Source: Balanoglossus misakiensis | Lineage: Eukaryota; Hemichordata | Direction of reading: 5' to 3' | Length of the DNA stretch: 64,000 nucleotides | Assembly: GCA_040954595.2 (NCBI GenBank) | Contig: CM082579.2 | Location: 3,472,001-3,536,000 of the forward strand | Shown here: piece after piece, positions 47,501 through 60,474 of the stretch | How positions within the stretch are numbered: position 1 is the stretch's first letter | Layout of the letters: every line of letters begins with the position of its first letter | Translations under genes and position numbers: made by a program | Notes under the pieces: generated by a model | What the model was told of the DNA's origin: nothing | The model's database searches: none | Seen by the model: only the letters and a program-made list of their open reading frames with translations

Positions 47501-49154
47501 AGGTAGCGCTTTGTCAGTAAACAAGGAAATAACAAGTAACGAAAATGTATTCACTTCCGTATCTACTAACTCAGTATTCATATGTAAGAAACACAAATGG
47601 GTGGATTGGATTGCAGATATGGGGAGAAAAGGGAACTGAGAGACAGACAGACAGACAGACAGGGAATGATGACGTGCCCTGTCACGTGTCACCTGTGGGC
47701 GAATGTGCGATTTCAAGTTGGCTTGTAAAATATTAGCGAAGGAGGATACCTGCATTGATAAATCTGGAACAGATTAAAAGAAATTATGATCAGAAATAAT
47801 CGCCTTATTGAAATACTCAGCACTTGGCAGGCGTGTGTATGAGTCTATGTGGTGACAAGTGTGAGATATAATCATCGGTGACAGCTGGACGCGATATGGA
47901 GACTCACTCCAAGTGACTTGTATATCTTGTAGAGGATCTTATGATTGGAGGCGCTCTCCGTGGGCGAATATATAGAATACACCAGACATGATCAAGTGGA
48001 CATGAGATAATATGCAAATTATTCATCCCACTTTTGACCAATGAGCGCATTCGTAACACGCTCACTTTTGTAGGAGTTCCCGAAGCAGCTGGCCTGTCTG
48101 TCTGTCTGTCTGTCTGTGAGACTAACTAACTGATTGATTGATTGATTGATTGATTGGTTGTTTCTTATTTTATCAGATGGCACTTGCAATGAGACGTGAA
48201 AAAGAAGCAGAGGCAATGGAACTCATGAGGCAGAATGCTTTGAGTGAAGTCGGCATGTACAGTGACGCCACTTACGATGACAAAGTCGAACAACAAAATC
48301 CGAGCAATATCATTGAACAGAACAAAAGGCAAGGCCCGATTACTGGGGATCTATTTACGGAGTTTGGTAAGCGCGGTAAAGATGGCCAGTTTGACGAGCA
48401 GGGCAAACGGCGGGGCCCGATAACCGGGGACCTGTTTACAGAGTTTGGTAAACGTGGACAGGACAAACGGCGGGGTCCTATCACCGGCGATTTGTTCACG
48501 GAGTTTGGCAAACGCGGGAGAGAAGGCGGCGCTGTTGAAGAAGACAAGCGGCGTGGCCCGATCACCGGGGACCTGTTTACGGAATTCGGCAAACGCGCGA
48601 AGGAAGACCAGTTTGTCGGACAAGGCAAACGATACGGCCCGATAACTGGGGACCTCTTTACGGAATTCGGTAGACGTGCAAAAGACGACGAATCTGCCGG
48701 TCTTGACAAGCGATATGGGCCGATTACCGGAGACCTCTTTACGGAATTCGGCAGACATGCGAAAGACGACGAATTCGAAGAACAGGCTAAACGACAGGGC
48801 CCGATCACCGGAGATCTTTTCACCGAATTCGGTAAACGCGTGAAACAGCTATCAGAAAACTCGGCAGGTGATGACGGCGGTGAATATTACGACGACAATG
48901 ACGAAGAAAAACGAAATCCCTTAACCGGCGATCTTTTTACGGAATTCGACAAGCGAATGAGAGGAAGCGACGACATCAACAGAAACCAGCTGCCGGCGGA
49001 CGCGTACACCATCGAGGAAAAGCGACAGGGCCCCATCACCGGCGACCTATTCACGGAATTCGGCAGGAGATCGAAGGCCGGAGACGACGCCAGGCAGAAA
49101 GAGTTAGCCGCTTTATTCTTGCAAAGGGGTAGGAACGACAACTCGCAAAGATAA
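41561..49154 (+). CDS. Multi-copy amidated neuropeptide precursor (GPITGDLFTEFG repeats)
   Basis: Predicted secreted prepropeptide of 367 residues. Exon 1 is 41561-41686 (42 residues) and exon 2 is 48177-49154, joined in phase 0 across a 6.5 kb intron. Exon 1 encodes a signal peptide (MGRAVVVLLCVVITCSLGGRA, cleavage near residue 21) and a short acidic propeptide. Exon 2 encodes nine copies of a 13-residue core, X-GPITGDLFTEF-G, each preceded by Lys-Arg. X is Gln in three copies, Arg in three, Tyr in two; the variant copy begins NPLTG. Most copies end Gly-Lys-Arg or Gly-Arg-Arg, the signal for prohormone convertase cleavage and C-terminal amidation, predicting peptides ending TEF-amide; Gln-initial copies could become pyroglutamate. 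Copy 6 ends Gly-Arg-His and copy 8 ends Asp-Lys-Arg, so both may mature differently. Spacers are acidic, often 12 residues of AKDDE type. Codons differ synonymously between copies while the peptide stays fixed. I do not recognise the peptide family. Confidence 0.9.
41687..48176 (+). other. Large intron of the neuropeptide precursor gene
   Basis: 6.5 kb bounded by AAG|GTAAGA and TTATCAG. It has no credible coding exon; frames of up to about 120 codons on both strands lack recognisable composition. Two full CREs are present (TGACGTCA at 45111-45118 and 46139-46146), plus a G13 run near 43671-43683. Short tetramer repeats include (CAGC)n near 46592, (AGAC)n near 47641, (TCTG)n near 48096-48117 and (ATTG)n near 48133-48158, the last immediately upstream of the acceptor. 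Confidence 0.7.
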
Positions 49155-49752
49155 TGCCAGCAACAGCAGCACAACACAAGTCATGGTTTTGTCTCAAACG
49201 TAATAGAAAACAAATTTACATTCAAACGTGAAATATGCTTGATTTTAAGCGCCTTTGTCAGCACGATGATTATTGCACGTCCGTGACAATATCTTGCCTT
49301 TCCGTTGTCCGAACTATTTATTTTCTTCAAGTTAGTGTTTTAGTTTATTATTTATGCCTATTTGTTCGAGTAAAAGCATACATTGAAATATGCGTTTGTA
49401 TCTTATCTTTAATAACACTCATTTTGTTAAATGTAGAGCACAGTTATACCCAACACGCAAGGAATTGAATCGTCTATGGATGTAACTTATCAGACAGTTT
49501 TATGTCCAGAATGTTTTCAACGCCTCAATCAGAACCGGATGTGTTCCGACAATACTAGTGCGCATGCGGGGTCATTAGGATACAATTTTTGCAAATAGCG
49601 ACAAGTAAGTCTGTTGCTACAAGACGAAAGTTTTTTTATGTGAAGTTGAAAGGTTCTTGCGCACATTTTGCCCTGAAATGCAGTTTTATCAGTGTAACCA
49701 ATACATTAAAAAAGAATGTATTGTGAATTCAAACCTTTAATAATGTGAAAAA

Positions 49753-49758
49753 AATAAA
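49753..49758 (+). other. Candidate poly(A) signal of the neuropeptide gene
   Basis: AATAAA in AT-rich DNA about 600 bp past the precursor stop codon; the best canonical hexamer seen downstream. Confidence 0.4.
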
Positions 49759-52700
49759 TTGTTGATTTTCTTTGTAAGATAATGGTAAAGATACACTACT
49801 TCATATTTCTATTTCAAAAATGACCCCCCCCCCCTTGAACAGTCACTGAAACAACAACTATGTAATACGCTATACAATAAGTAACCAGCGATGATGACTC
49901 GGAAAGCCTACACGTACATCCTGTATTTTGACAGCAAAGACAATCTCGAAATGTCACGTCCGCCGATAATAGACTTTCTGACAAGTTACATCTGCCCAGG
50001 CTTTTAAAGAAAAATAATATCACCGCGACTCCTTTCTGTAGTATAGTGTTACTTACAACAGAAATGACAAACTGCCGAACTAAAGTACAGACGTCTTAGA
50101 TATATTAAGTTTTTTTTGTTTTACAATATGGAGAGTCCTTTTTAACTTCGCCAGATTTCGAAATGCCAAACCGGAATCTTCTGACGAAAGTTGGGTTATA
50201 TTCATATCCTCTGGGGGAAATTGTCTCGTGTTGTTCTGAATTCCACACACAGTCATGTTAGAATTTCAAGGTCCGGGTACTTTCGATTGAAAAAAATGTT
50301 TCCACGAGAAGTCAATCGAGGCGCGTTTGCACACGCCCCTGCGATGCGGGCAGTGGCGACTTGTACCATACATATGCTAATCAAATCTGATGAGATTTTG
50401 TACAGCCTAAATAGATTTATGACAGCTGGTTGCAACTTCAGGTGTTGAGGTTGACGTTTTAATGCCTTCATAGAATGCCACAAGTTATTTTCAAAATGTG
50501 GACATTTTTAGAGCGAGCAGAATGTTCAATTTAGTGTGAACTGTATAAAATCTCACATCTCACAATCAGTGTCATAGCAACCAAAATTTGCATATCTTCG
50601 GCCAGCCTTTCCTTTAGATATCAGACATTGTATTTTATGATACTTTGGGGAAATACATGTGAAAATTCCTTGTTAATGTCGTGTCGGTTCTATATTTTAC
50701 GTCCAGGCTTTGCAGTGAAAACTCAACAATTCCCACGTTCGCGTTTGTGTGATAGATATATAGGCAAGGTGATTTTTTTCCTCGCGTCTTTGTTTTTAAA
50801 TACCATGCCCACTTACGCCTCGGCTGTCAGATTAAAGTGCATTACAGTCTAGGGTTCACGTCATATTTCCTGTAACCAAAATGTCGAAAGTCAGTTTTAA
50901 TCTCATCAAATATCTCGATCAGATTTAGATTAACAAGTGCTACTTAAAGGGGGAAATTTATTGATGTCGACGAAAAATGTGAAAATGTTATATAGTAGTA
51001 GTACACTGAAAAGAGAATGAATGAATTAGATAAAACTGATAGATTTACTTTGGGTGGAGATCGCTGCGTCTTGTATGGAGACCGCAAAACAGATGCTTCA
51101 CCACACATCATAAGGAGAAATGCATTTCTGCCAAGAATTGGTTCTGTTGCTACTTGTTCGGTCTCTGTTGGGAAGCTATTCTGCTTTCATGTAATGATTT
51201 TTTTCTCGAGTTTTCTTAAAGTAAGCACGACTTCCTTTTGTGCGCCGTGAACTTTTTATTAGGGGGAAAAATTCATAAATCTAACGGGCTTTTAATTCAG
51301 CGTCCGCATCGCCCGCCGGGGACTATTATTCATTCTGGATTAATAACGTCTGACATGCAAGGTGTATAGGTGAGCCCGACCGAGTAGTGGCAGTCCCAAG
51401 ATTTGTCAAGGGATACACATAATTGGGAGAATAGGACGCAGAGTGAACGTCACTCGTTCCTCGCTTTCTTCTCCCGGAAAACCATCGCCTTGGTAACCGC
51501 GAAAAATAATGATAGTCGTGGACTTGTGAGAGTAGCCACGCTGTGACCTTTGACGTGACATGACCCCTGGAAAGTAGTCCGCTCTTCGCTCCATCCAGCT
51601 GGAAAAATATCAAATCCCTCCGCAGTAGTCTAATAACCGTGCCCCCTTTGTGAGGTTGTTGTTGTACTTTTTAGTGCTTCAGCGTGAAATCCAAGCTATC
51701 AATGCAACCGTTTTATTGGTTTTGTTTGAAACGAGCGCAGTGCCACGTAGTCTGTTTGGTTGAGTCGAGACTTCTGAGAGAGGACAGACATTTTGCGCCA
51801 TTACTTCCGGTTTACAGAGATCCTTCATATTGAGAATGAACGAACTTTGTTTCATAAGTGATTTGCAATGACGTATAATTCACATCCATCCCATTTGTGC
51901 TACGGGGGCGAGTCTCTTACGTCACACATCCACCGGGCCTTTCGGCAGCATGGCGTCATCCGAAGTGTTTTTGATTCATCTGATGCAAATGTATTGGGAT
52001 CAAATAACAAATAACGTCACTCAATTTTAAGGAACTTTCCCCGTTCATTTCAGACCATACAAAAGGAATGAATTGAAATTGTCAGAAAAACAAAACCTGT
52101 TTACTCTCGTTCCACTGCTTCGTGAGATCTGATTTGGACTTTCTGACTGCGAGGTTTTGTAATATTTGCCCACGGCCACCGTGGTAATGACACTGCAGAG
52201 ACATGCTTGCCTTTATAAAGCATAGCGTTTTATCTATATCGCCGTATCAGACTCTCGACACTGACAAACGCATTAGTCTGGTGCAGTGTCATTGACTGGA
52301 AATAGACGGCACTTAAAATGGCCGGTCGGAAACTTTCAAAGGTTACAGAACGGACGCAGTTCGGCGCGATGCTCGCGAAGAGCACAGATCCGGGTTGCTG
52401 ACGGAACGGCCGGTGTGTCGGGGGAAACGGCCAGGTGTAAATTTGAATGACAATGTTCTGATGACAGATGGGTGTAGGATGCGACGGGTGACGTTTAATT
52501 AAAGAGTGGAACACAGCTACGGGAACACAACAGAGGGTGGCGATCTTGTGAAGGACGATGACCCGTCATTGTTTCTTTGTAAGGCGACAAAGTGAACACA
52601 ATTTCTTCTTGTGGCTTCAGCCTTCGAAACATCGACAGGCTATAATTAATGGTGTACTGCAGGTGAAAAATAAAAGCCCTTGACATTAGCCTAACAGACA

Positions 52701-53647
52701 TGAACAAATACACGGGATATACACAGTGTGTGTGGAAGTCTGTGAACTTTAACTGCAGTGCTTGGTTTTAAACACCTTTCAAACACAACGACAGCGTAAA
52801 TTAATATTTCTATGGCGATCGACCTTCGACGGTTTTTAATTTGTGCGCAGCCTTTGTTCGCTCAAAGTCGAATTTCAAGTAAAACGTTTCCGGGAAACTC
52901 TACTTCGAGAATCCCGAGGCTTTGTTAGACAATGCTATGAAAGGATAGTTATTAACGGCGATCACTCCACACAGCGACCGCGTATCAACATTTGGCTTTG
53001 ACAGCTCCTGCCCTATGACCAGACACGGAATGAAACGGGCGGTGGTTAATCACAAGGAAAAACTCGAGGTTTCCGGTGTGTGTTTCTGTTCCTTCAGCCG
53101 AGGAGAGTCAAGACTCAACAATAACGTGGTCTCCATGACGACGCAAGATGGTGGAAACGGATTCTGGCTGCTTTTTGCATAGGTTGGTGATTAACAGATA
53201 AAAAAACTCAAGAAAGTTTGGGGATCGAGTCGTTGGCATCAAATGAGCGATGTATACGTAAAACACATCAGCGATCAATAAAACAGGGGAAAAACATAAC
53301 ATTAGGTCCGTGAGATGCCGAGCAGAGATAACAAGCACAACCACGAGTTTGTTGGCAAAATAACTCGCTCATTTCCCTCGTGAATTCGGCTTGAATGGCT
53401 TCGCATCAAAGTATATTGATGACGTTGCCATAACAACGGGAAAGTGCAGAGAATACAACATTAGGATAAATTGGTGAAGTCAGGCTGAAAAGGGTAAATG
53501 TACAGCATTTGAATGAAATCAAAGAACATAAGTCGCTGAACTCTCACACCAGATCTTCCAATCTTCCAATCGGTCTTTCTTAGTCTCTCATAGGACAGAT
53601 GTTGTGTTCTCATTTTGAAAATTACCAGCAAACAATAGTTTTCAATA

Positions 53648-53808
53648 GTACAGTACAGTACAGTAAATACAGTACAGTACAGTACAGTACAGTACAGTAC
53701 AGTACAGTACAGTACAGTACAGTACAGTACAGTACAGTACAGTACAGTACAGTACAGTACAGTACAGTACAGTACAGTAAAGTACAGTACAGTACAGTAC
53801 AGTACAGT
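53648..53808. repeat. (CAGTA)n pentanucleotide microsatellite
   Basis: Roughly 32 copies of CAGTA with rare single-base interruptions (for example AAATA near the left end and AAGTA near the right). It generates artificial Tyr-Cys-Thr-Val-Leu and Tyr-Ser-Thr-Val-Gln reading frames on the two strands. Confidence 0.95.
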
Positions 53809-54483
53809 GCAATAGAAATAATACAACACAATACACTCTTAAAATTACTATAAACTCAGGCGGCACGGCTCGCCGTTGTACAAAGCTCCATTTTCGCCAT
53901 CAAACATAATGGTCTCTTGGCTTGACGGAACTAAAGACGCGGCTTGGAAAGACAGTCTGTTGATGACACGGTCAGATAATCGTGATGGTTTTTAGTACGC
54001 TGGAAATATTGGCAGTAAAGTGTGTAAGTTAAGCGATTTGCAAAGCAAATTGGAAGTGACGCGCATCGTAGAAAAGACGAGGAAATGTTACTGTTAAGTT
54101 AAATGGGGTTAGTAGCCATGTCAGATGTTCACGGCTCGTCTCCTGGGCCTCTTTGTAATCCATCATGGCGGCGGTGTTGACATCTTCCGGTCTGACATAT
54201 CGGCGCCTAGCCAATCAGAGGTGTGCTATCCAGACTCAGCTCAGCCAGCATCTTCGCCGGGTTATCGTACATGTCGTCTATTAAACCTCCACAATCTTTT
54301 AAATCTAACACCGCCGGAAAATCTGTTCTCAGATAAGCTGAATTAAAGAACACGACCCAAGTAGACACGGCACGTTTTAGAGGTTTAGGAAATTGAATGT
54401 AACCGACTTTTACAAGAAAATCTCCGATTTTGTATTCCGTAAATACGACAACATGCATGTCTATGGTTAACAGTTCCATTGTT

Positions 54484-54486
<3 letters not shown>

Positions 54487-54525
<39 letters not shown>
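54487..54525. repeat. (CT)n microsatellite
   Basis: About 19 uninterrupted CT dinucleotides, followed by further CT-rich and (CTGT)n sequence to about 54650. Confidence 0.95.
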
Positions 54526-54528
<3 letters not shown>

Positions 54529-57500
54529 CCTTCTCTCAACCTATCGTCGCCAATGGTTTAACAGTTTCATTGTAAATCTCTCTCTCTTTCCGTCTTCCTC
54601 TGTCTCTCCCTTCGTCTATCTGTCTGCCTGCCTGTCTGTCTGACTTTCTGTCAAGCTAAGTATGATTCTGAGACTCATTCTTGGCCTAGTACGCGCCCGC
54701 GTGCACACCAAGTCGCTCTCAGACTCAAGTCGAATGTAATCAACAAAATACCCCAGAGTGAAATAGTTTCGCTCAACAACGCCGCGTGTTATACTGGCTT
54801 CATTATTTGAAATAATACATTTAGTTGGCTTGTTGCCATGGCGACACTTTCAACATATTCAAGCGATACTCACGACAGTCGTCAAGAGTTTATCATATAG
54901 CAGTTGGTACCCACTGATATTAAAACTAAATTGTGTCAATAAGCATGGTCGCACCTGCCAATGTGTCAAGAAACACAATGTGGCGCAAGTTGTCAAAGGC
55001 TTAGCTTTAAGCCGTGTCATTTTCTCAAGGGAAGAGGCAGCGAATCTTTTTGTCAGTACAATAGAGGAAGAAAGGCACGTTTGCGCGGAATATCTTTTCT
55101 CTTCAAAAACAACACTTCATATCATTCACATGTGACTGTGTATGGATTATGGCCGCAAAGCACGGCATCGCCTCCGCTGGGGGAAATTGTAACCTGTTGA
55201 AACAAGATATAACAACGATTTGTGTGTCTTTTTAGACGTTTTCGCAAAAAGACTTCACACGAATCTTCAAACTATGAATGATAACAGGAATCAGCTCTAA
55301 AGCGACTCCTTTGTGACTTTTCAACAAAAGTGAACTTTTTATAACAAGTACTTCCAAAACATTAATTTTTGTGTCAGAGTGGGACGGTGGGAGCAACAGA
55401 ATTCACACGTCTCCGTTTTTCTGAAGTTCAAAAAGACAAACTTTTGACCATATATATGTAGTTGGGACATTGTGTCCATTTTGAGGGATATTTGTCGGCC
55501 CTGACCTTTCTCATTACTTCAGTAGAGCTTTGTGAATATTTTGTTTTATTCAAGGTGACGTTCAGTGCAAAGATAAAAAGTCAATTTAAAAAGTAGTAAA
55601 CGTCAAAACAAAACTGATAAACAATTTAAACGGGGTGCTCACATTTCAACAAGAATTGAAGAGCAAAGGTTCACCCTACTTGAGTCGTAGATTCAATAGT
55701 CTATCGTTTTATCTTGCGTCGCGTGACTCCACCTATTTGAAATGTAATTCTCATCAGAAAGCAATTACCAAAAGCTGCAATGTGTCGTGGCTAAACAAAC
55801 AATTTAGTGTTTGGTACAAATGCTGAACTTAAATCATTTATAAATAATTCTTCATTCAAATATTTAAAAAAAATGAAGACAAAAGTTGTGTGATCAAACA
55901 GGGAAGTCACGGTCCTTACTTAACGATGATTAAGTCTAAATTATTCATGCTGCACCTTTCTGTCAAGCGGAATTGAAACGGAAACACGCAGATGCCAAAA
56001 GCCATTGATTTTTCTACAATCAATAGATCAAACAAAAATAGCTGTCATCTCTCTCTGAATTTTGACACGCGTGGAAGGAATGGGGCTTCTTGTCACCCAT
56101 ATCCAATAATCCCAGACACCCCCCTGCATGCTGGAGGAACCGTCCCGACAACAAACGTCCCGTTAATTTTCGGATGCAGGCTGGACATGAGTTGGTGATC
56201 AAGGTTTTCACTACATGCTCGTAGGTTGACACCAAGAGCAAACACACTTCGCCCACTCCCCCCCCTCCCTCGCGAGTTCCACTGGTTAGCTCGTCAATGG
56301 ATGAGCAGACCAGCTTCCGTTTCCCATCAATGAACCGCGTTATTGGGTACCATAAAACAGGGTGGAATATTTTGGTTGCTGCGGTTAAGTTCACGCGATT
56401 CGTTTCACTGGCCCCGTTATTTCAAATTTTAGCTGACCTGTGAAATGTTTGCCCGGCGACGCAGCTGTAAAAGGCGCTACTATCTGAGGCGGATCGTCAA
56501 CCTTCAACCAATTCAACCGTGACAACTTAAACATGTGTTGAAACGATAATAATGATGATAATGAACTATGCATCGCATGTCAAGACATCTGGCGGGAATT
56601 TGAGTGACACTCGGTAACAGATACACCGTTTTACTGAGTGAAGTCACGTGTGCGTGTGTCGGTGTTAATCTCCCAAGAGAACAATATGAGAAAGGCAGGT
56701 TCTTGACAGAAAATGGGTCTGGCTGGCTGTTTCTATGTCGCTTCCATTAAGGTGCCTACAGTAACTCTTGTCATCTGCGGTGCAAGCACATGACATGTAT
56801 AGTGATGGCACCAGAATGTCAAAGTAACAATATTGTTATGACTGATTTGACCGTCATACAAGGTGTGCATGGCTGTCTGCCTGATCTATGTTAAGAAGAC
56901 ATGGGAAAATCATACGATGGCAGTTTGTGTTGTACATGGCGTCTGCATGGTCAGTAATTAGGGCGCGGGGATGAAAGTCGGCCGCACCCGACGTGTCAAC
57001 ACGTTTACCACGAATCCAAACATTATCAAGCCAGACTATGGGCAAACCTGTTTCTCTTTTATCACAACCAGTGTCAACCCAGAAATGAATGCCCTTGCTG
57101 TTCAAAATCTGAAAGCTTTTCAGAAGGAACAAATATGACCTTACTGTTGTTGAGGTTACTGTAACCACTCATATTTTTCTAACCGGACTTTTCAAACGCG
57201 AACCCGTCCGTTTTATAGCCACTTCAACCCTCTCTCCTTAAAATTCCACCACCATAAGTTCTTTGCAAGAGTAACATGCATCGCCAGATGACAAACAACG
57301 ATAACTGGTGACGTCTCGAAGGCATAGTGGTGCCTCCCTGTGGCATTTACAAACCTCTAGGTAGGGCGGGAACAATAGAATGCCATGTGTCGGCCCGAAA
57401 AAAATGAATGAATAATTTAGATTGGCTTCTTCGTCAGTTTGCCCTCCCGCGAGCAACACTAGCACCACCTGTTCGCTGTGTTCGTTTTTTTTTCTCAAAA

Positions 57501-59908
57501 AATCTTCAAGAAAGAAGACCAACAATGCATACTACTTGTCATTTGCCACAAAACCACTATAATGTTCATAGTCTGGTACGACGCGCGATAAGGGAAAAAT
57601 CACGGTGATAATCGCCGTGTAAAAGCTTGACGAAAAACGACGTCTCTGCGAATTGTTCGGTGCATTACTTGTCACAGATTGTTATTTGGCCACCGATGAA
57701 TTTGAAATACCAGCGTCCCCAGTGACTAGCGTTTCATTGAAACGATTGCAATAGGGCAAAACACCCAACGGGACAGTCTTATTGCATTACTGTTTTCAAT
57801 TGCCATAGAGTTGCGGTCGCCGCCAGGGCGTGCCCTCCTACTTGAGCATGCGCAGAGCAGGCGGCAAGCCCGTGGAAAACGCCCGAGCTGGGCTTTGAAA
57901 CACTTTTATGGTCAGACCGGAGGAAATTAATAAAAAGCGATTTTAAAAGTATCTAAGCAAGTGGAAGGAAAAAGGCGTGTGTGGCAGAAAATTAAATAAT
58001 TCGGCAATTCAAAAGTGACTTTCCGGGGTTAAAATTCATTGAATGTGGAAATTGTCAGCGCGGTTAACAAACTTAAGAAAAAGCAATTTGGTATTCGTCA
58101 TTATGTGGCCGGTCCATAGTTAACGTCATACATTACCGTGAATAAAGACACTACGTAGTTCTTTTAACATGGGAGCATTCAAAACTCCAATGCTGTGATT
58201 ATTTTCAGAGGGCACTTTAAATCATGATGCATACAGACATGTTGAATAAGCGATCGGCTAGTCTGAATGGTCTAGTTTGCCCTTTCCTTTCAACAGATTT
58301 TATATTTAAACGTTGACAAATCACCTTGATGCACGCTTTATGTAAATGACGAACAGAAGACGCGCAGAGAGACAAGAATCGCGAAAGTCAAAAAAGCTTT
58401 TGACTAGACCAAACTACGCAATATTCTCCAATACGCACATGGATTGTAGTATATTTTCAATGCTATGGAACGATCTGTCTTTTTAATGATTTGTGATATA
58501 TTTTGCTTCTGTACAGGGCACTGAGACGAAGTGTAGCGGTGCTTTTTAAGAAAAATTATAATTGGTCCAGAATTTACTGAACTCAGGGACTACCGGTGTT
58601 TGTTACTGAGTCTGTGGCCTTGACGCCGCTGTCTCCCCGCGAGCATTGAATAAACCGTAGACGTTTACAGACTCTCCTATACATAGTACCTTATATGTTA
58701 CCCACACAGCCACAAGGGATAGCCGTGACAAGACCAGTTATCCAGCAGTGTCCACGCTATTTGCGAGAACCCCTGCTTAGTTTTGAACTATTCGCAGTAT
58801 GGTATCCCTCAATACCCTAACGTCAATATTCAATACTAAATGCAGAGGCTATCACTGAAGTGGGTGTGTGGGCAAGTTAATATCGAACCCTGAATCCCAC
58901 ATATTGTTATACCCAGTCTCTACCACGTGTATAAGATCACACAAAGTGCACACCATGCCATGGAAGCTCTCAGGTTAATAAGAGAGTGATTCAAAGACCT
59001 CTGCATGGTAGCGGTTATAATATCGGCGTGTATAGTTGATCACCCACCACCAAATTTTAGCCAGCAGATTTTCGCTTGGATGTTCACGAGAAAACAGTGC
59101 GCCAACAGAGGTCATGATAGCATGAATCGGTGCAATTAGAGGCGACAGAAACTCATATTTATTTTACAATTTCCAGCCAGCTTACAATCTGCACTCTGCT
59201 GTTCACTATTTTGGACCACGTCTATAAGACGTAAGTTTCGGAACACAGTTCATGTCTGCTTTTAGTCCGGCCGGATTCTTCTCCACCCACCCTTTTTGGA
59301 CGAGATGACGCACTCCTTACACAAGCTCACGTGACCTTTCAAACTTTCACGATACATCTCTACAGGGGTGGATTTAATCAGCTAACCAAAGTGACGATGC
59401 CTTGCCGCAAAATATCTCCCGGCGATGGACATTTCCGCGCGTGTATTAATATCCGGGGTATTTGACCACGGGCAAAATGTACAAATTGTTATGAAAGCAC
59501 AAAGCTGATTTTTTTTTTGCTTCGACCAAGAACTGTACTGCACGTTACGTATAAGTGACACCATTGTTTGAAATACAGCACTATGTTCACATATATTAGT
59601 TATCCTTACACATCAGCTGTGAATGTCATGTTTCAATGGCGTTAAAGATGAATGACATTTACAGTTAATGTAATTCACAAATGCCAGCAAAATTATCTGC
59701 GAAAGGTCAACAACCGTGGCCCTGAGACTTTTGGTTGACGCCGGCGTACAGAGGGCGTGGTGACTTTCTCAAAGACACTTGACAGAGAAGCATGGCGAAT
59801 CTTCCCCCACATTAATATTTGCTACTATAATTGAACAGCTGGGCCTCGCAATATTTGCTGTCAATGCCATTTTGAACATACTTTCCATATCTGCTATCAG
59901 ATGTGTGT

Positions 59909-59966
59909 GGGAGAGAGAGAGAGAGAGAGACAGAGAGAGACAGAGAGAGAGAGTCACAGACACAGA

Positions 59967-60000
<34 letters not shown>
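59909..60000. repeat. Interrupted (GA)n microsatellite
   Basis: Several GA blocks separated by CAGA and TCACAGACACAGATAAT interruptions. The Glu-Arg frames read across it are repeat artefacts. Confidence 0.9.
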
Positions 60001-60003
<3 letters not shown>

Positions 60004-60351
60004 TACAGAAAACGCTTAAAGTCAACCAAAGATTCATTGAAAATAAACGAAAGGAATTGGAAGCAGTACTACCAACCTCCTTTATTTCAATAGCAATTAG
60101 AATCCCCATGTGTCTAGCGTTCATTTGATTACAGAATTCGCCTTCGGGCAGACTACTGCAGCAAGCGAACCGAAATCTCGTATGTCACGACATATATATG
60201 TAATTTTCAATTCTTAAGAGAGCTGTGTCCAATTTTAGATCAACTGACAGGTCACTGACATTGTGCATTGCAGTAACGTTCCTCCTGCTTCATACCGTCA
60301 GGGTAGTTCAATCACTTTAGCTTTCCACTGGTATTGGGATTAAACCTTCGT

Positions 60352-60464
60352 CATTCATTCATTCATTCATTCATTCATTCATTCATTCATTCATTCATTC
60401 ATTCATTCATTCATTCATTCATTCATTCATTCATTCATTCATTCATTCATTCATTCATTCATTG
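60352..60464. repeat. (ATTC)n microsatellite
   Basis: About 28 perfect ATTC tetramers, directly abutting the CCAT/CCAC satellite after a 10-bp GATCCATCGG transition. Confidence 0.95.
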
Positions 60465-60474
60465 ATCCATCGGA

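Larger units (their letters stand above)
49759..60351. other. Long gene-poor intergenic region
   Basis: About 10.6 kb in which I recognise no protein-coding exon, tRNA, rRNA or complete mobile element. All reading frames are short, apart from those created by microsatellites. It contains a C10 run near 49825, the (CAGTA)n array, (CT)n and (GA)n tracts listed separately. Long introns or regulatory DNA of genes outside the window are possible. Confidence 0.5.

Noticed and set aside
45532-47755. Possible exons within the large neuropeptide intron
   Set aside because: Frames are short, contain TCTG/AGAC repeats, and lack domain-like composition or matched splice sites.
48272-48823. Minus-strand 183-codon repetitive frame (KRSPVIGP repeats)
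   Set aside because: It is the antisense shadow of the neuropeptide repeats, and the sense strand has the signal peptide, dibasic sites and synonymous codon pattern.
53461-53866. Several overlapping frames of Tyr-Cys-Thr-Val-Leu or Tyr-Ser-Thr-Val-Gln repeats
   Set aside because: They are produced by the (CAGTA)n array; a five-base repeat without stops is open in all frames.
59779-60093. Arg/Glu-rich 104-codon frame
   Set aside because: It is mostly (GA)n microsatellite translation.
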